Both the position numbers and the translations under genes were made by a program. From NCBI GenBank assembly GCA_037969395.1, contig JBBKXJ010000389.1, forward strand, positions 7,176-71,175: 64,000 bases of DNA. Reading direction: 5' to 3'. Below, piece after piece: positions 51,702-61,800 of this stretch. Position 1 is the first letter of the stretch. Every line of letters starts with the position of its first letter. Origin of the DNA: JBBKXJ01 sp037969395 (GTDB taxonomy: Bacteria > Pseudomonadota > Gammaproteobacteria > Pseudomonadales > JAUIET01). Under the pieces are notes generated by a model, which was given only the letters and a program-made list of their open reading frames with translations, was not told the DNA's origin and searched no databases.

Positions 51702-53435
51702 TCAGGAATGGGTCGCAGCACTTTTATACAGAGCAGGCAATGCGGCCTCCACTTTTCGCTTACGACTATGTTGCTGTTTGCGCCAGTGCTGCAAACCGGT
51801 GTTCAAGCTAATAAAATCGAAGTCGGCAGCGGCGTCCTGCGTGCTATACAGGGTACGGTCAAGCTCGCCCAATTGGCGTTGCAGCTGGTCATCATTGCAG
51901 CGCTGACTAATATCAGACAACGCGCTAATAGATTCGCTGTTCCAGAAAATTCGTGCCCAGTCAATTAGCGCGGTGCGCACTGCCTTCGGTTGGCGTTGTT
52001 CGCAGGCGCTGGCTATGCTGGCGAACATCTGCGCTTCGCTGCTGTTGGTAGTAATCGCCTCGTTGCCCGCAGGCCGGCTGATTATCTTACGTAAATAAAA
52101 CACGTAGAACAGCGTGAGTAACCAGCCGAAGGCGAACAGCGCTGCGCTATAAACCCAGATTGTCGATGCCTTTGGCGCGGGTTGCTGTGCGGCCTCTGCG
52201 GCAGGCGTCGTCGTTGGATCAACCGCGGTGACAGCGGGTGGCTGCGCTACTGTCGGCTGGACTGCGCTACCGCCCAGTAGCGGCAGCTGCTTGGCAGGAA
52301 TAACCGCTACCTCTTGCTCGTTGGTTTTTGTATTCCACCACGGCAGGCGTATCTCCGGTAGCTGCAGCGCAGCGCCTGCGCTGGCAATAATCGCGACACT
52401 TTCAACGCGAGTGCCGGTAATGCCGCCGAGTGACGGTTCGTCGCTGGTCTCCGCCTGGTCCGGATACTGCTGCGCGTTGGCGATATCCTGCATGTCTAGT
52501 GGCGGTACTTGAGCGGCTTGCAGTCCTTCAGTTGTGACCGTAATGGTGCGCGTGATGGGCTCGCCAATACGTAACTGGTCGGGATCTTTACTCCAGCTTT
52601 CTACCATGCTCAGATTTTCAGCCGGTAACCAGTGTTTCGCCGAGTAAGCCGCGGCTTTGGGTTTAACTTTGACGTTATGTTCCTGGCTGCGGGCGCGCAC
52701 CGTTTTGCCGCGCGTTGCGCCGAACGCTGAGTAGCCCCGCTGGCCGCTAAGGCGCGCGCTAAAGATTTGCGGCGGAATGTGCAGCTGCCCGCTGCGCTGA
52801 GGAAATATCGCGTACTTAACTTCGTGGACGTTATAGCGCATGGTTTTGATAGTAGTCTCGTACGAGGCTTCGTTCAGCCTGCTGACCAACGCATCCTTAA
52901 TTTCCAGGTCGTCGAGTTCAGCGCCGCGCGCGATGGCGACTGCATAATATATTCTTACCGTAAGAATTAACTGCGCCTGTACAAAGACTTCATTTTTCGC
53001 AACTTCTGATTCCAGAAATACCGGGTCAGTGCCGGCGCGCTGCGACGGGGGTGGTGCGTCGCTCACCTGCACCACTACAGACTCAGTGGCTTCGTCGCCG
53101 ACCTCAATCGGTGGTATAACCAGATCACCGGCACGTTTCGGTGCCAGATCGATATGCCATTCCATAGAAGATTCGGCGCGGCCATTGACGATACTGTGTT
53201 GACTGCTACGGCTGGTGCCCAGCACTTCAAAATCTTCCTCCAGCGCCGATAAGTCGGGGCTATCAAATGCCGACCCCTCGCTGCTGCGAATAGTCAGCGA
53301 CAAACTGTCGACAATGCTGATTTTATCGCGATCGACAAACGCTTTAACGCCGGCGGCAAAGGCTGATTGACCGACCAGCACACCCACTAGCAAAAAAGCG
53401 GTAAGCAGATATTTACCAGGGCTGGCTGGACTCAT
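51702..53435 (-). CDS. batD: BatD-like protein
   Basis: 577 residues. A signal peptide (GKYLLTAFLLVGVLVGQSAF) is followed by a long periplasmic BatD region of beta-sandwich units (VKAFVDRDKISIVDSLSLTI; WHIDLAPKRAGDLVIPPIEV) and a Pro/Ala/Thr-rich linker. A C-terminal membrane helix near 450 (VYSAALFAFGWLLTLFYVFY) precedes a cytoplasmic helical tail. I chose the ATG at 53435 at the signal peptide; the frame reaching 53678 is antisense-like low-complexity sequence inside the neighbouring gene. It overlaps the batB gene by 23 nt and ends the Bat operon. Confidence 0.9.
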   Translation of the reverse strand: MSPASPGKYLLTAFLLVGVLVGQSAFAAGVKAFVDRDKISIVDSLSLTIRSSEGSAFDSPDLSALEEDFEVLGTSRSSQHSIVNGRAESSMEWHIDLAPKRAGDLVIPPIEVGDEATESVVVQVSDAPPPSQRAGTDPVFLESEVAKNEVFVQAQLILTVRIYYAVAIARGAELDDLEIKDALVSRLNEASYETTIKTMRYNVHEVKYAIFPQRSGQLHIPPQIFSARLSGQRGYSAFGATRGKTVRARSQEHNVKVKPKAAAYSAKHWLPAENLSMVESWSKDPDQLRIGEPITRTITVTTEGLQAAQVPPLDMQDIANAQQYPDQAETSDEPSLGGITGTRVESVAIIASAGAALQLPEIRLPWWNTKTNEQEVAVIPAKQLPLLGGSAVQPTVAQPPAVTAVDPTTTPAAEAAQQPAPKASTIWVYSAALFAFGWLLTLFYVFYLRKIISRPAGNEAITTNSSEAQMFASIASACEQRQPKAVRTALIDWARIFWNSESISALSDISQRCNDDQLQRQLGELDRTLYSTQDAAADFDFISLNTGLQHWRKQQHSRKRKVEAALPALYKSAATHS

Positions 53436-55230
53436 CGTAATATTCCTGTCGTTGTCGATTTTGCTCGTACTGATAGCGAAATTTATTGCGTAGCAAGCCG
53501 CCCGGATCATCCGGCACTTTGCGTAGCCACTGCTGTAGCGCTTGCTGCTGCTCCGTTTCTGACTCTGTCTCTGTCTGCGCTTCGGCTTGTTGTGAGTCGT
53601 CTGCCTGTTGCTTATCGTTTGCGGCCTGTTGCTGCTCGCTTTGCTGCTGTTGTTCTTTCTCCTGTTCTTGCTGCGCATCAGAGTCGCTGCTCTGTGCTCG
53701 CTGTTGCTCTTCCTCCTGCGCGTTTTGCTGGCCGTCTGACTGTTGCTGCTTGCTATTCTGCTGTTGTTGTTTTGATTCCGCGTTTTGCTGGTCTTGCTGA
53801 TCGCTATTCTGCTGTTGCTGCTGGCCTTCGTCTTTTTGTTCGTTTTCCCCGTCGTCCTGATTCTGCTGTGGTTCCTGCTGCTGCTGTTGTTTTAACAGAT
53901 CTTCAACCAGCTTTTTATTAAATGCGGCGTCTTCGTTGTTCGGCTGCTGCTCAAGGGCCTGAGAATAAAGGTCGATGGCCTCCGCTAGTTTTCCTGCCTT
54001 GGCTAAAGCGTTAGCCTGATTATACTTGCTGCTGCCAGCGAACAGTTCGGCGGCAGCGGCGTAGTCGCCGGCCTTATATTTCGCGCTGGCTTTCCAGTCC
54101 TGATCTTTGAACAGCTCGGCGGCGCGCTCGGCTTCACCCTCGGCCAGCGCTTCGCTGCCGCGCTGGTTTTTGTTGGACCACAGGTCGGCCCACTCCAGTG
54201 CGTAACCAGGTTGCGGCGCTTGCACTAACACCAGCACAACAATAGTCAACAGCCAGCCGCGACGGAATGCTAGCAGGGCGATGGGCAGCAACAGCAGCAC
54301 CAGGCCTGCGCCGGCGTCGCGCCATACGTCAAACTCGCGGTCAACCTCCCGCGTCTCGCTGTGGCGCTCAAAGTCAGTAGCTAATAATTTTTCAATATCC
54401 TGCGGGCCGATCTGTAACTCGCTGTAGCGGCCGTCGGTGCGCTTACGGAGCTGCTTGAAGTTATCTACCGTTAGTTGCGGCACGACTATCTCGTCAGACT
54501 CATCTTGAAAAAAACCGCCCTGTGGCAGCGGAATGGGGCCACCTTCGCGTGTGCCTACAGCCAAAATAGACAGCTCCAGGTTGTCGCCCAATGCCTTGCT
54601 GATGCGGTCAATATCTTTTTTCAGTATGCCGTCGCTGACTAGCAGCAGGCGGGCGTGGCGCAATCCTGCATCGTGCAATAGCTGTTGACCAAGTTTTACC
54701 GCGAGGTCAGGTCGGCTGCCCAGTTTCGGCATGATTTCCGGTGTCAATGCCGGCACCATGGCGGCGATGGTCGCGGCGTCGTCGGTGAACGGTACCACTG
54801 TGTGGGCATCACCAGCGTACGCGACCAACGCCGTCAGGCCTTCGTTGCGGCGTTGTAGTATGTCTTTGATTTTATGCTGGGCGCGGGTGATACGGGCGGG
54901 CTTGATGTCGCCGGCGCGCATCGACAAACTCAGGTCCAGCGCGACTAGCAGCGCATCTTCAGATTGCTGCACCGGCTGCGGCAGCTTTTCCCAGGCAGGG
55001 CCGGCGAGGGCGATAATAGCCAGCGTCAGCGCGGCAGCCAACACATACACGGGCCACTTGCCCGATTTGGCGGGCGCCTGGTCCAGCAAATGAGTGATCA
55101 AACGCGGGTCAATTATTTTTTGCCAGCCAGACTCGTGTGCCAGCCAATGCCAGGCGGCCCAAATGACCGCCAGCGCTGGCACTACTAGCCAGAAAAATCC
55201 GGGTCGCAGAAAATGCAGTTGTTCGATCAT
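53413..55230 (-). CDS. batB: BatB/BatC-like VWA and TPR protein with Gln-rich tail
   Basis: 605 residues combining two functions. An N-terminal pair of membrane helices (about 10-28, 60-80) precedes a VWA domain with the MIDAS motif DLSLSM near 100. A third helix (about 308-345) is followed by TPR-like repeats (ALAEGEAERAAELFKDQDWK; KYNQANALAKAGKLAEAIDL). The last ~150 residues are Gln/Glu/Asp-rich low-complexity sequence before a short conserved end, GGLLRNKFRYQYEQNR. Elsewhere BatB and BatC can be separate; here they are fused. Confidence 0.9.
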   Translation of the reverse strand: MIEQLHFLRPGFFWLVVPALAVIWAAWHWLAHESGWQKIIDPRLITHLLDQAPAKSGKWPVYVLAAALTLAIIALAGPAWEKLPQPVQQSEDALLVALDLSLSMRAGDIKPARITRAQHKIKDILQRRNEGLTALVAYAGDAHTVVPFTDDAATIAAMVPALTPEIMPKLGSRPDLAVKLGQQLLHDAGLRHARLLLVSDGILKKDIDRISKALGDNLELSILAVGTREGGPIPLPQGGFFQDESDEIVVPQLTVDNFKQLRKRTDGRYSELQIGPQDIEKLLATDFERHSETREVDREFDVWRDAGAGLVLLLLPIALLAFRRGWLLTIVVLVLVQAPQPGYALEWADLWSNKNQRGSEALAEGEAERAAELFKDQDWKASAKYKAGDYAAAAELFAGSSKYNQANALAKAGKLAEAIDLYSQALEQQPNNEDAAFNKKLVEDLLKQQQQQEPQQNQDDGENEQKDEGQQQQQNSDQQDQQNAESKQQQQNSKQQQSDGQQNAQEEEQQRAQSSDSDAQQEQEKEQQQQSEQQQAANDKQQADDSQQAEAQTETESETEQQQALQQWLRKVPDDPGGLLRNKFRYQYEQNRQRQEYYDESSQPW

Positions 55231-55231
55231 G

Positions 55232-56257
55232 CTACTGCTTCCCTAACGACGCTGCTGGCGGGCCGGCGCGCTGTGCCAGCATATGGATAAGGGCCCAGCA
55301 GCCAAGCAAACCTAGCGCCAGTGCCAGTGGATAATAAAACAGTGCCTTGCGGGGCCGGTAAAAGACCTGGTCCTGGTCAACCGGTTCCAGCCGGTCCAGC
55401 TCAGCATATACGTTTGCCAGTTCTTTCGGGTCGCGCGCTCTGAAGTATTGGCCGCCGGTTTTGTCGGCGATAAGGTTAAGCGTTTTTTCGTCGAGATCAG
55501 CCGAAGGGTTGGTGCGCCTTGAACCAAAGTTGGAGCCGAAGATGCCAGGCACTACCATCTCGTCGGCACCCATGCCAATGGTGTAAATCTTTACTTTAGC
55601 CTGCGCGGCTAACTCCGCCGCTTTCTGCGGCGACACCTCACCGGCGGTGTTGGCGCCGTCGGTAAGCAGAATCAGTATACGGCTTTGTTCGCTATTGCCC
55701 TGCAGGCGCTTAACGGCGAGGCCGACTGCGTCGCCAATCGCGGTTTTCTCGCCGGCGAATCCTATCTGCGCTTCGCTGAGTTGGGTTTGCACGCTGTAAC
55801 GGTCGAAGGTCAACGGGGTTTGCAAATAGGCCTGCGTGCCAAACAGTATCAGACCTAGCCGGTCGCCGCCGCGCTGCTGCACAAAGCTACCTACCACTTG
55901 TTTCACTACCTCCAGCCGATTTACCGGCGCATTGTTCAGCTGCATGTCCTCAACCTGCATGCTGCCGGAAATATCTACCGCCAGCATCAGGTTACGCCCG
56001 CTGCTGGGCAGCTGTACCTGTTCGCCTATCCAGGTAGGTCGCGCTGCGGCGACAATCAACAGCAGCCAGATGGCGGCCAGCACCAGTAGCTGAGAGCTCA
56101 CGGCCTGGCGTACAGTCTGCGCATCGGCCAACGGCAGGTTAGAGTAAAACGGCACGCGCAGCGCCGGGCTACTGCGGCGCGCCGGTGGCATAAATTTATA
56201 TACCAACCAGGGAAGCGGCAGCAGCAGAAAAATAAACGGCCAGTCAAAAGTTAGCAT
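55232..56257 (-). CDS. batA: BatA-like VWA domain membrane protein
   Basis: 341 residues. An N-terminal helix (FIFLLLPLPWLVYKF), a second at about 55-72, then a VWA domain with MIDAS DISGSM near 94 and TAIGDAVGLAVKRL, LILLTDGANTAGEVSP further on. A C-terminal membrane helix is at about 305-325. Bat proteins have been linked to aerotolerance and stress in Bacteroides and Leptospira, but roles differ; here it is inferred to work with the upstream MoxR ATPase. One base separates it from batB. Confidence 0.92.
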   Translation of the reverse strand: MLTFDWPFIFLLLPLPWLVYKFMPPARRSSPALRVPFYSNLPLADAQTVRQAVSSQLLVLAAIWLLLIVAAARPTWIGEQVQLPSSGRNLMLAVDISGSMQVEDMQLNNAPVNRLEVVKQVVGSFVQQRGGDRLGLILFGTQAYLQTPLTFDRYSVQTQLSEAQIGFAGEKTAIGDAVGLAVKRLQGNSEQSRILILLTDGANTAGEVSPQKAAELAAQAKVKIYTIGMGADEMVVPGIFGSNFGSRRTNPSADLDEKTLNLIADKTGGQYFRARDPKELANVYAELDRLEPVDQDQVFYRPRKALFYYPLALALGLLGCWALIHMLAQRAGPPAASLGKQ

Positions 56258-56261
56258 AAGC

Positions 56262-56738
56262 TTATTTGTGATGCCGCAGCCAGTACAGCGCCGAGTTGTG
56301 CAGCTCGGCCGCTGTTATCTTTGGCGCGGGTTGGTAATGCGCCTCGTGCAACGCGTCGCCAAATTTACTGGTGAATTGCTGCTGGTCAACGCAGCTGTCC
56401 AGAAAACTGATCCATGCACTACCGCTGAGCGGGGCGATGCTGGCGCGCTGCTCGGCGTAACGGTATAGCGCGGCGCGGCGCAGTATTTCCTGGCTGGCGC
56501 TGATGTATGCCGCCGTATCGTCACTGCGCTGAAAATTCTGGTAGCTCGCTTCAAGCTCCGCTACTGCCAATTTGCGATAGCGTTTGGCGCGTGCCCGTTG
56601 CACTACCCACCAGACCAGCGCACCGGTGGCTAAGGCGCACAGTATCAGCAGCAGCCACCAACCGGGTGCCAGTGGCCACAGGCTGACGGCCTCCGGCAGA
56701 TGAATATCGCGCAGCTGCGCTAGAGGGTCTTGTTCCAT
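56262..56738 (-). CDS. DUF4381 membrane protein of the Bat operon
   Basis: 158 residues: PLAQLRDIHLPEAVSLWPLAPGWWLLLIL opens a single membrane helix (about 20-46), typical of DUF4381, followed by a cytoplasmic helical domain with AALYRYAEQRASIAPLSGSAW. DUF4381 proteins occur between DUF58 and BatA genes, exactly as here. The function is unknown; it may tether the ATPase complex to the membrane. Gaps to both neighbours are 4-5 bp. Confidence 0.88.
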   Translation of the reverse strand: MEQDPLAQLRDIHLPEAVSLWPLAPGWWLLLILCALATGALVWWVVQRARAKRYRKLAVAELEASYQNFQRSDDTAAYISASQEILRRAALYRYAEQRASIAPLSGSAWISFLDSCVDQQQFTSKFGDALHEAHYQPAPKITAAELHNSALYWLRHHK

Positions 56739-56743
56739 ACAAT

Positions 56744-57679
56744 TTAACTACCGCGATAATACGCGTAATACTTCAACAGCTCGGTCAGCGGCTCGCAGCC
56801 GGTTTGCAGTTCAACCAGGGGCACGCCGTAGCTCGCCAGGCTCATTTGCAGGTTTTCACGGCGGCGCCGGTATTGCCGGGCATAGCTGTCGCGCAGTTTT
56901 GAACCGCGAGTATTTAGCACGCCGCGCGTGAGTCCATCGGTTACGCTATATTGACCGGCCGGCGGCAGGTTTTGTTCCAGCCGGTCATTGACCAGCACGG
57001 CGGTAATTTCGCAGTGGCGGGCGAGGTTGAACAGCTGCTTGCTGGCGTCGGCATCGAAATCATGAAAGTCGCTGACAATGAAAATAGCGCTGCCGGGCCG
57101 AGTAATGCGGCGCAGATCGATCAGCGCCGTATTGATCGACAGCGGCGCGTCGCTGCTGACCGGGTCGAGGCCGAGTCGGTTATTGAGCTCATGCACGGTA
57201 TGCAGCAGTTTCAGTACGCTGGCTTTGCTGCGCTTGGGGCGTACCTCGACGTGCTGCTGCTGGCCCCAAACGAAGCCGCCAACGCGATCATTATTGCGCA
57301 GCGCCGACCATGCCAGTAAACCGCAAACCTGCGCCGCCAGCACCGATTTAAAACACTTTTGCGTGCCGAAGAACATTGGCTGGCGCTGATCGGTGACGAT
57401 CAGCACCGGTCGCTCGCGCTCTTCGCGATACATTTTTGTGTGCACATCGCCGGTGCGCGCGGTCACACGCCAGTCGATGGCGCGCACTTCGTCACCCGGC
57501 TGATAGGCGCGTACCTCGTCAAAATCGAGTCCACGGCCGCGCATGCTGGAGCGATTCGGGCCGGCCAGGGCACTCAGGCTGCGGCGATGTACGCTCAGCT
57601 TTAAGCGGGCGCGAAACCGCAGCGCAAACAGTTCTGCCTGCTGTGTGTACGCACCGCTGAACTCGTTAGCGTCAGTCAT
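56744..57679 (-). CDS. DUF58 domain protein
   Basis: 311 residues. MRGRGLDFDEVRAYQPGDEVRAIDWRVTART is the DUF58 hallmark (near 47-77), followed by a VWA-like fold with LIVTDQRQPMFFGT and FIVSDFHDFDADA. These proteins accompany MoxR ATPases in MoxR/Bat clusters. No membrane helix is visible, so it is probably soluble. It is 23 bp after moxR and 5 bp before the DUF4381 gene. Confidence 0.92.
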   Translation of the reverse strand: MTDANEFSGAYTQQAELFALRFRARLKLSVHRRSLSALAGPNRSSMRGRGLDFDEVRAYQPGDEVRAIDWRVTARTGDVHTKMYREERERPVLIVTDQRQPMFFGTQKCFKSVLAAQVCGLLAWSALRNNDRVGGFVWGQQQHVEVRPKRSKASVLKLLHTVHELNNRLGLDPVSSDAPLSINTALIDLRRITRPGSAIFIVSDFHDFDADASKQLFNLARHCEITAVLVNDRLEQNLPPAGQYSVTDGLTRGVLNTRGSKLRDSYARQYRRRRENLQMSLASYGVPLVELQTGCEPLTELLKYYAYYRGS

Positions 57680-57702
57680 ATTTGCTTACGCGGCCGCCTT
57701 AA

Positions 57703-58665
57703 TCACGCGACCGGTACCTGCGCCAGCAGCTCGTTAATCACTTGATCTGTATTTATGCCGTTGGCCTCTGCTTCATAGCTGAGAATCAGGCGATGGCGTA
57801 ACACATCATGTGTCACCGCCTGCACATCGTCGGGGCTGACGTAGTCTTTGCCGTTAAGCCAGGCGAGCGCGCGGGCACAGCGGTCCAGTGCAATGGTCGC
57901 ACGCGGGCTGGCACCCCATTCAATCCAGCTTTGCAGCTCTTTGCTATAGCCTTCAAGGCGGCGGCTTGCCATCACCAGTTCGACAATATAGTGCTCCACC
58001 GGCTCGGCCATATGCAGATTCACTAGCTCCTGTCGCGCGGCAAACAGTGTGCTCTGAGTCAGCGGGGCAGGTGGTTCGACTGCGGCATTGCTTTGTTCGG
58101 CGCGCACCAACCGCAAAATTTCCAGCTCCGCCGCGCTGTCGGGATAGTCAACTTTTACATGTAGCAGGAAACGATCGAGCTGGGCTTCTGGCAGCGGGTA
58201 TGTGCCCTCTTGTTCAATAGGATTTTGCGTGGCCATCACCAGAAACAGTGGCGGTAATTCATAGCTCGTGCCGCCGACGCTGATTTGCCGCTCGGCCATT
58301 GCCTCCAGCAGCGCCGATTGCACTTTGGCCGGCGCACGGTTGATCTCATCGGCGAGAATAAGATTGTGAAACAGTGGCCCTTTCTGAAATTGAAAGCTGC
58401 CATCTTGCGGGCGAAAGATATCGGTGCCGGTCACATCGCCCGGCAACAGGTCGGGTGTGAATTGTACCCGCTGAAAGTCGGCTTCGAGGCCTTGCGCCAA
58501 TGTTCTGATCGCTTTGGTTTTTGCCAGCCCCGGCGCCCCTTCTACCAGTAAATGACCGTCGGCTAATAAAGCGATGAGCAGGCGATCAACCAGATGCTGC
58601 TGGCCAATAATTTGCTGGCCCAGCCAACTGCGTAAGGTTTGCACTGCAGTAACGGTATTACTCAT
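57703..58665 (-). CDS. MoxR-family AAA+ ATPase
   Basis: 320 residues. Walker A GAPGLAKT near 40, Walker B LILADEINRAP and sensor 1 MATQNPIEQEGTYPLPEAQLDRF identify a MoxR ATPase, the usual chaperone-like partner of VWA proteins. The Ala before Lys in the P-loop is common in this family. The C-terminal AAA lid includes SPRATIALDRCARALAWLNGKDYV. It is the first gene of the six-gene leftward operon moxR-DUF58-DUF4381-batA-batB/C-batD. Confidence 0.94.
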   Translation of the reverse strand: MSNTVTAVQTLRSWLGQQIIGQQHLVDRLLIALLADGHLLVEGAPGLAKTKAIRTLAQGLEADFQRVQFTPDLLPGDVTGTDIFRPQDGSFQFQKGPLFHNLILADEINRAPAKVQSALLEAMAERQISVGGTSYELPPLFLVMATQNPIEQEGTYPLPEAQLDRFLLHVKVDYPDSAAELEILRLVRAEQSNAAVEPPAPLTQSTLFAARQELVNLHMAEPVEHYIVELVMASRRLEGYSKELQSWIEWGASPRATIALDRCARALAWLNGKDYVSPDDVQAVTHDVLRHRLILSYEAEANGINTDQVINELLAQVPVA

Positions 58666-58859
58666 CTATTTCTGTCTCTCCATTGAAACGCAGGCGCGAT
58701 TGTATACTTCATGCTGCGCACATGCATACGTCGTTGCAAAATATAGAGTTCAGTCGCGAATTTGCAAGCCCAACTATTGAATAATGTTAGATTGCGTGAA
58801 GTTCAATTCGATATGTGATCTACTACTTCAGCATCTGGTTTACAAGGAAAATAACAGCC

Positions 58860-61800
58860 ATGGTAAACACAAAAAACACCGACAAACTGATTGCCGAAAT
58901 CTACGAACAAGTAGCGGAGCGATTGGACGCGCCTGAGCGCAAGCGGCTTACTCCCTTTATTAAAGCTTATTTTTCTACCTACCCTCTTGAAGAGCTGGAG
59001 GGCCGCAATCCCCAGGATGTGTACGGTGCCACGCTGAACTGCTGGCGATTTATTCAGCAGTTGGAAACGGACCAGCTCAAGATTGGTATTATCAATCCCG
59101 AATACGACACCTATGGTTGGCAAACGCCGCATACTGTAATTGGAATTCTGTTGCAGGACGAGCCGTTTGTGGTCGACTCGATCCGCATAGAATTAAACCG
59201 CCGTGGCATCGCCATTTACACCATTCACAGCATTCAGCTGCAAATCAGCCGAGACGCCGAGGGTCACTTGCAAAACGTGTCTCCGAATGATGCGCATACC
59301 GAATCAGCAGCGGGGCAGGACCTGACGCTGGAAGCCATGGTGTTTATGGAAGTCACGCGGCAAAGTGATGCCGGTGTGTTACTGGAGCTGGAAGACACCT
59401 TCGCCGATATTCTGGCCGAGGTGCAGTCCACCGTGACCGATTATCATCCGATGCGAGCCAAGGCCCTGCAGCTTGCCGAACAGATCGAGGATAGTGTCGA
59501 GGCGGCTGCCTTTATGCGCTGGCTGGCCGACGATCATTTTACCTTTCAGGGTTATACCGAGTATCAGGTAGACAGCGAGCAACCGCGTCTTGATGCGGCG
59601 ACGATTGCGCGCAACGGGCTGGGGCTGTGTAGTCGCAATAGTGTCGCCCTGTGCGACGATATTAATTATGAATTAAAAGTTAGCGATAGTGCCAACAATG
59701 CCCTGGCGCCGCTGTACTTTTCGAAGTCGCGGCAGCGCTCGCGAGTTCACCGGCATGCCTATCCTGATTACATCACCGTGCGTGTAGCGGGTGACGACGG
59801 CCATTTTATGGAGTATCGCTTTCTTGGCCTGTACACATCTGCGGTGTATCAGATGAGTCCGCGGCGCATTCCGGTGTTACGCGACAAAATATCCTATGTA
59901 CTTGAGCATTCCGGGCTGCAAATGAACAGCCATGACGGCAAGGAACTGACCCAGATACTGGAATCGTTCCCCCGCGACGAGCTGCTGCAAGGTACCAAGG
60001 AACAGCTGCTGGATATTACCACCGGCATTTTCAAGATTCAGGAGCGCCGCCAGGTGCGTCTGTTCGTGCGCAGCGATTATTTTGGAAAATTTGTTAACTG
60101 CCTGGTGTATACGCCGCGCGACGTGTACAGCACCGTTGTTAGAGAAAAAATCGAAAACATTTTGGCGACGGCTTTCGGTGCAGAAGACGTCGAATTCAAC
60201 ACTTACTTCTCGGAGTCCTTGCTGACGCGTACCTATTTCGTGTTTCGGGTTGACCCCGACCGGCAGCACGATTTTAGCGCGCTGGAATTGCAAAATCAGG
60301 TCGGCACGGTGGCCGAGCCGTGGTCCGACTTATTCAACAGCGCGTTGCAAAAAGAACTGGGGGAGGAGCAAGCCGCCGCTGCTTCAGCGCTGTATGAGAA
60401 CGCGTTTCCTGCCGGCTATCGCGATGACTTCGAACCGCGCGCAGCCGTCCACGATATTAAGAAAATCTCGGAACTGATCGAGCCTTACGACATAGCGATG
60501 AACCTTTACCGGCTGCCTGAGGCGAACAACGAGCAGCTGCGTTTCCGTTTATTCCATTTGGCTGCACCGCTGGCGTTGTCTGATTTACTACCGGTACTGG
60601 AAAATCTGGGGCTGCGGGTGTTAGGCGAGCGGCCCTATTCAATCCGTCGCGCCGACGGCGCTGCTATCTTTATGCATGACTTTAGCGTGACCTACGGGTT
60701 GTCGAAAACTATCGTCTTACGTGACGTGCGTAATGATTTTCAGGAAGCGTTTCATCGCGTTTGGAAAGGCGAAGCCGAAAGCGACTCATTTAACAAATTA
60801 ATTCTGGGCTCCAAACTTGGTTGGCGTGAGATTGCCTTACTGCGTGCTTATGCGCACTACATGAAACAGATTGAGGTTAATCTCAGTGAGGCTTATATCG
60901 CCGAGACGCTGGGACGTTATCTAAAGGTCAGTAATGCAATCGTCGATTTCTTTCACTGCCGCTTCGACCCTGATCTCGCCGCTACCAAGGAGGCGCGGCA
61001 AAAATCCGAGCAAAACATACTCGACCTTTTAGAAGACGTAGAGCAGCTGAATGAAGACCGCGTGGTGCGTTACTACCTGGCGTTAATTAAAGCCACCATA
61101 CGCACCAACTTTTTTCAAACCGATGCTGAAGGCGATGTAAAACCCTACTTCTCCTTCAAACTGCAGCCGCGGCTAATACCCGATGTACCCTTACCAGTGC
61201 CAATGTTTGAAGTGTTTGTGTATTCGCCACGGGTTGAGGGCGTGCATCTACGCGGCGGCAAGGTGGCGCGCGGCGGGCTGCGCTGGTCTGACCGAAACGA
61301 GGATTTTCGCACCGAAGTGCTGGGTCTTGTTAAGGCGCAGCAGGTTAAGAATTCGGTCATTGTGCCGGTAGGAGCCAAGGGTGGCTTTGTACCCAAACGG
61401 TTGCCGCAGGGCGGCTCTCGCGAGGCTATGCTGGAAGAGGGCATCGCCTGTTACAAGATATTTATCTCAGGGTTGCTGGATATTACCGACAATATTGTCG
61501 CTGGTGAAATCGTGCCGCCAGCGCGGGTGCTGCGCAAAGACAAAGACGATCCCTATCTGGTGGTCGCTGCTGACAAGGGCACGGCCAGCTTCTCCGACAT
61601 CGCCAACGAATTGGCAGCGCAATACGACTTTTGGCTGGGCGATGCGTTTGCTTCCGGCGGCAGCATAGGCTATGACCATAAAGGTATGGGCATTACCGCC
61701 CGTGGTGCCTGGGTGTCAGTGCAACGACATTTCCGCGAACGCGATATCGATATTCAAAAAACCGATTTTACTGTAGTCGGCGTTGGCGACATGGCCGGAG

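Noticed and set aside
53436..53678. N-terminal extension of BatD
   Set aside because: It is basic low-complexity sequence caused by the Gln-rich coding region of the overlapping gene; the signal peptide starts at 53435.
53520..53900. CAG-rich simple repeat
   Set aside because: It encodes the Gln-rich tail of the BatB/C protein; it is not a separate element.
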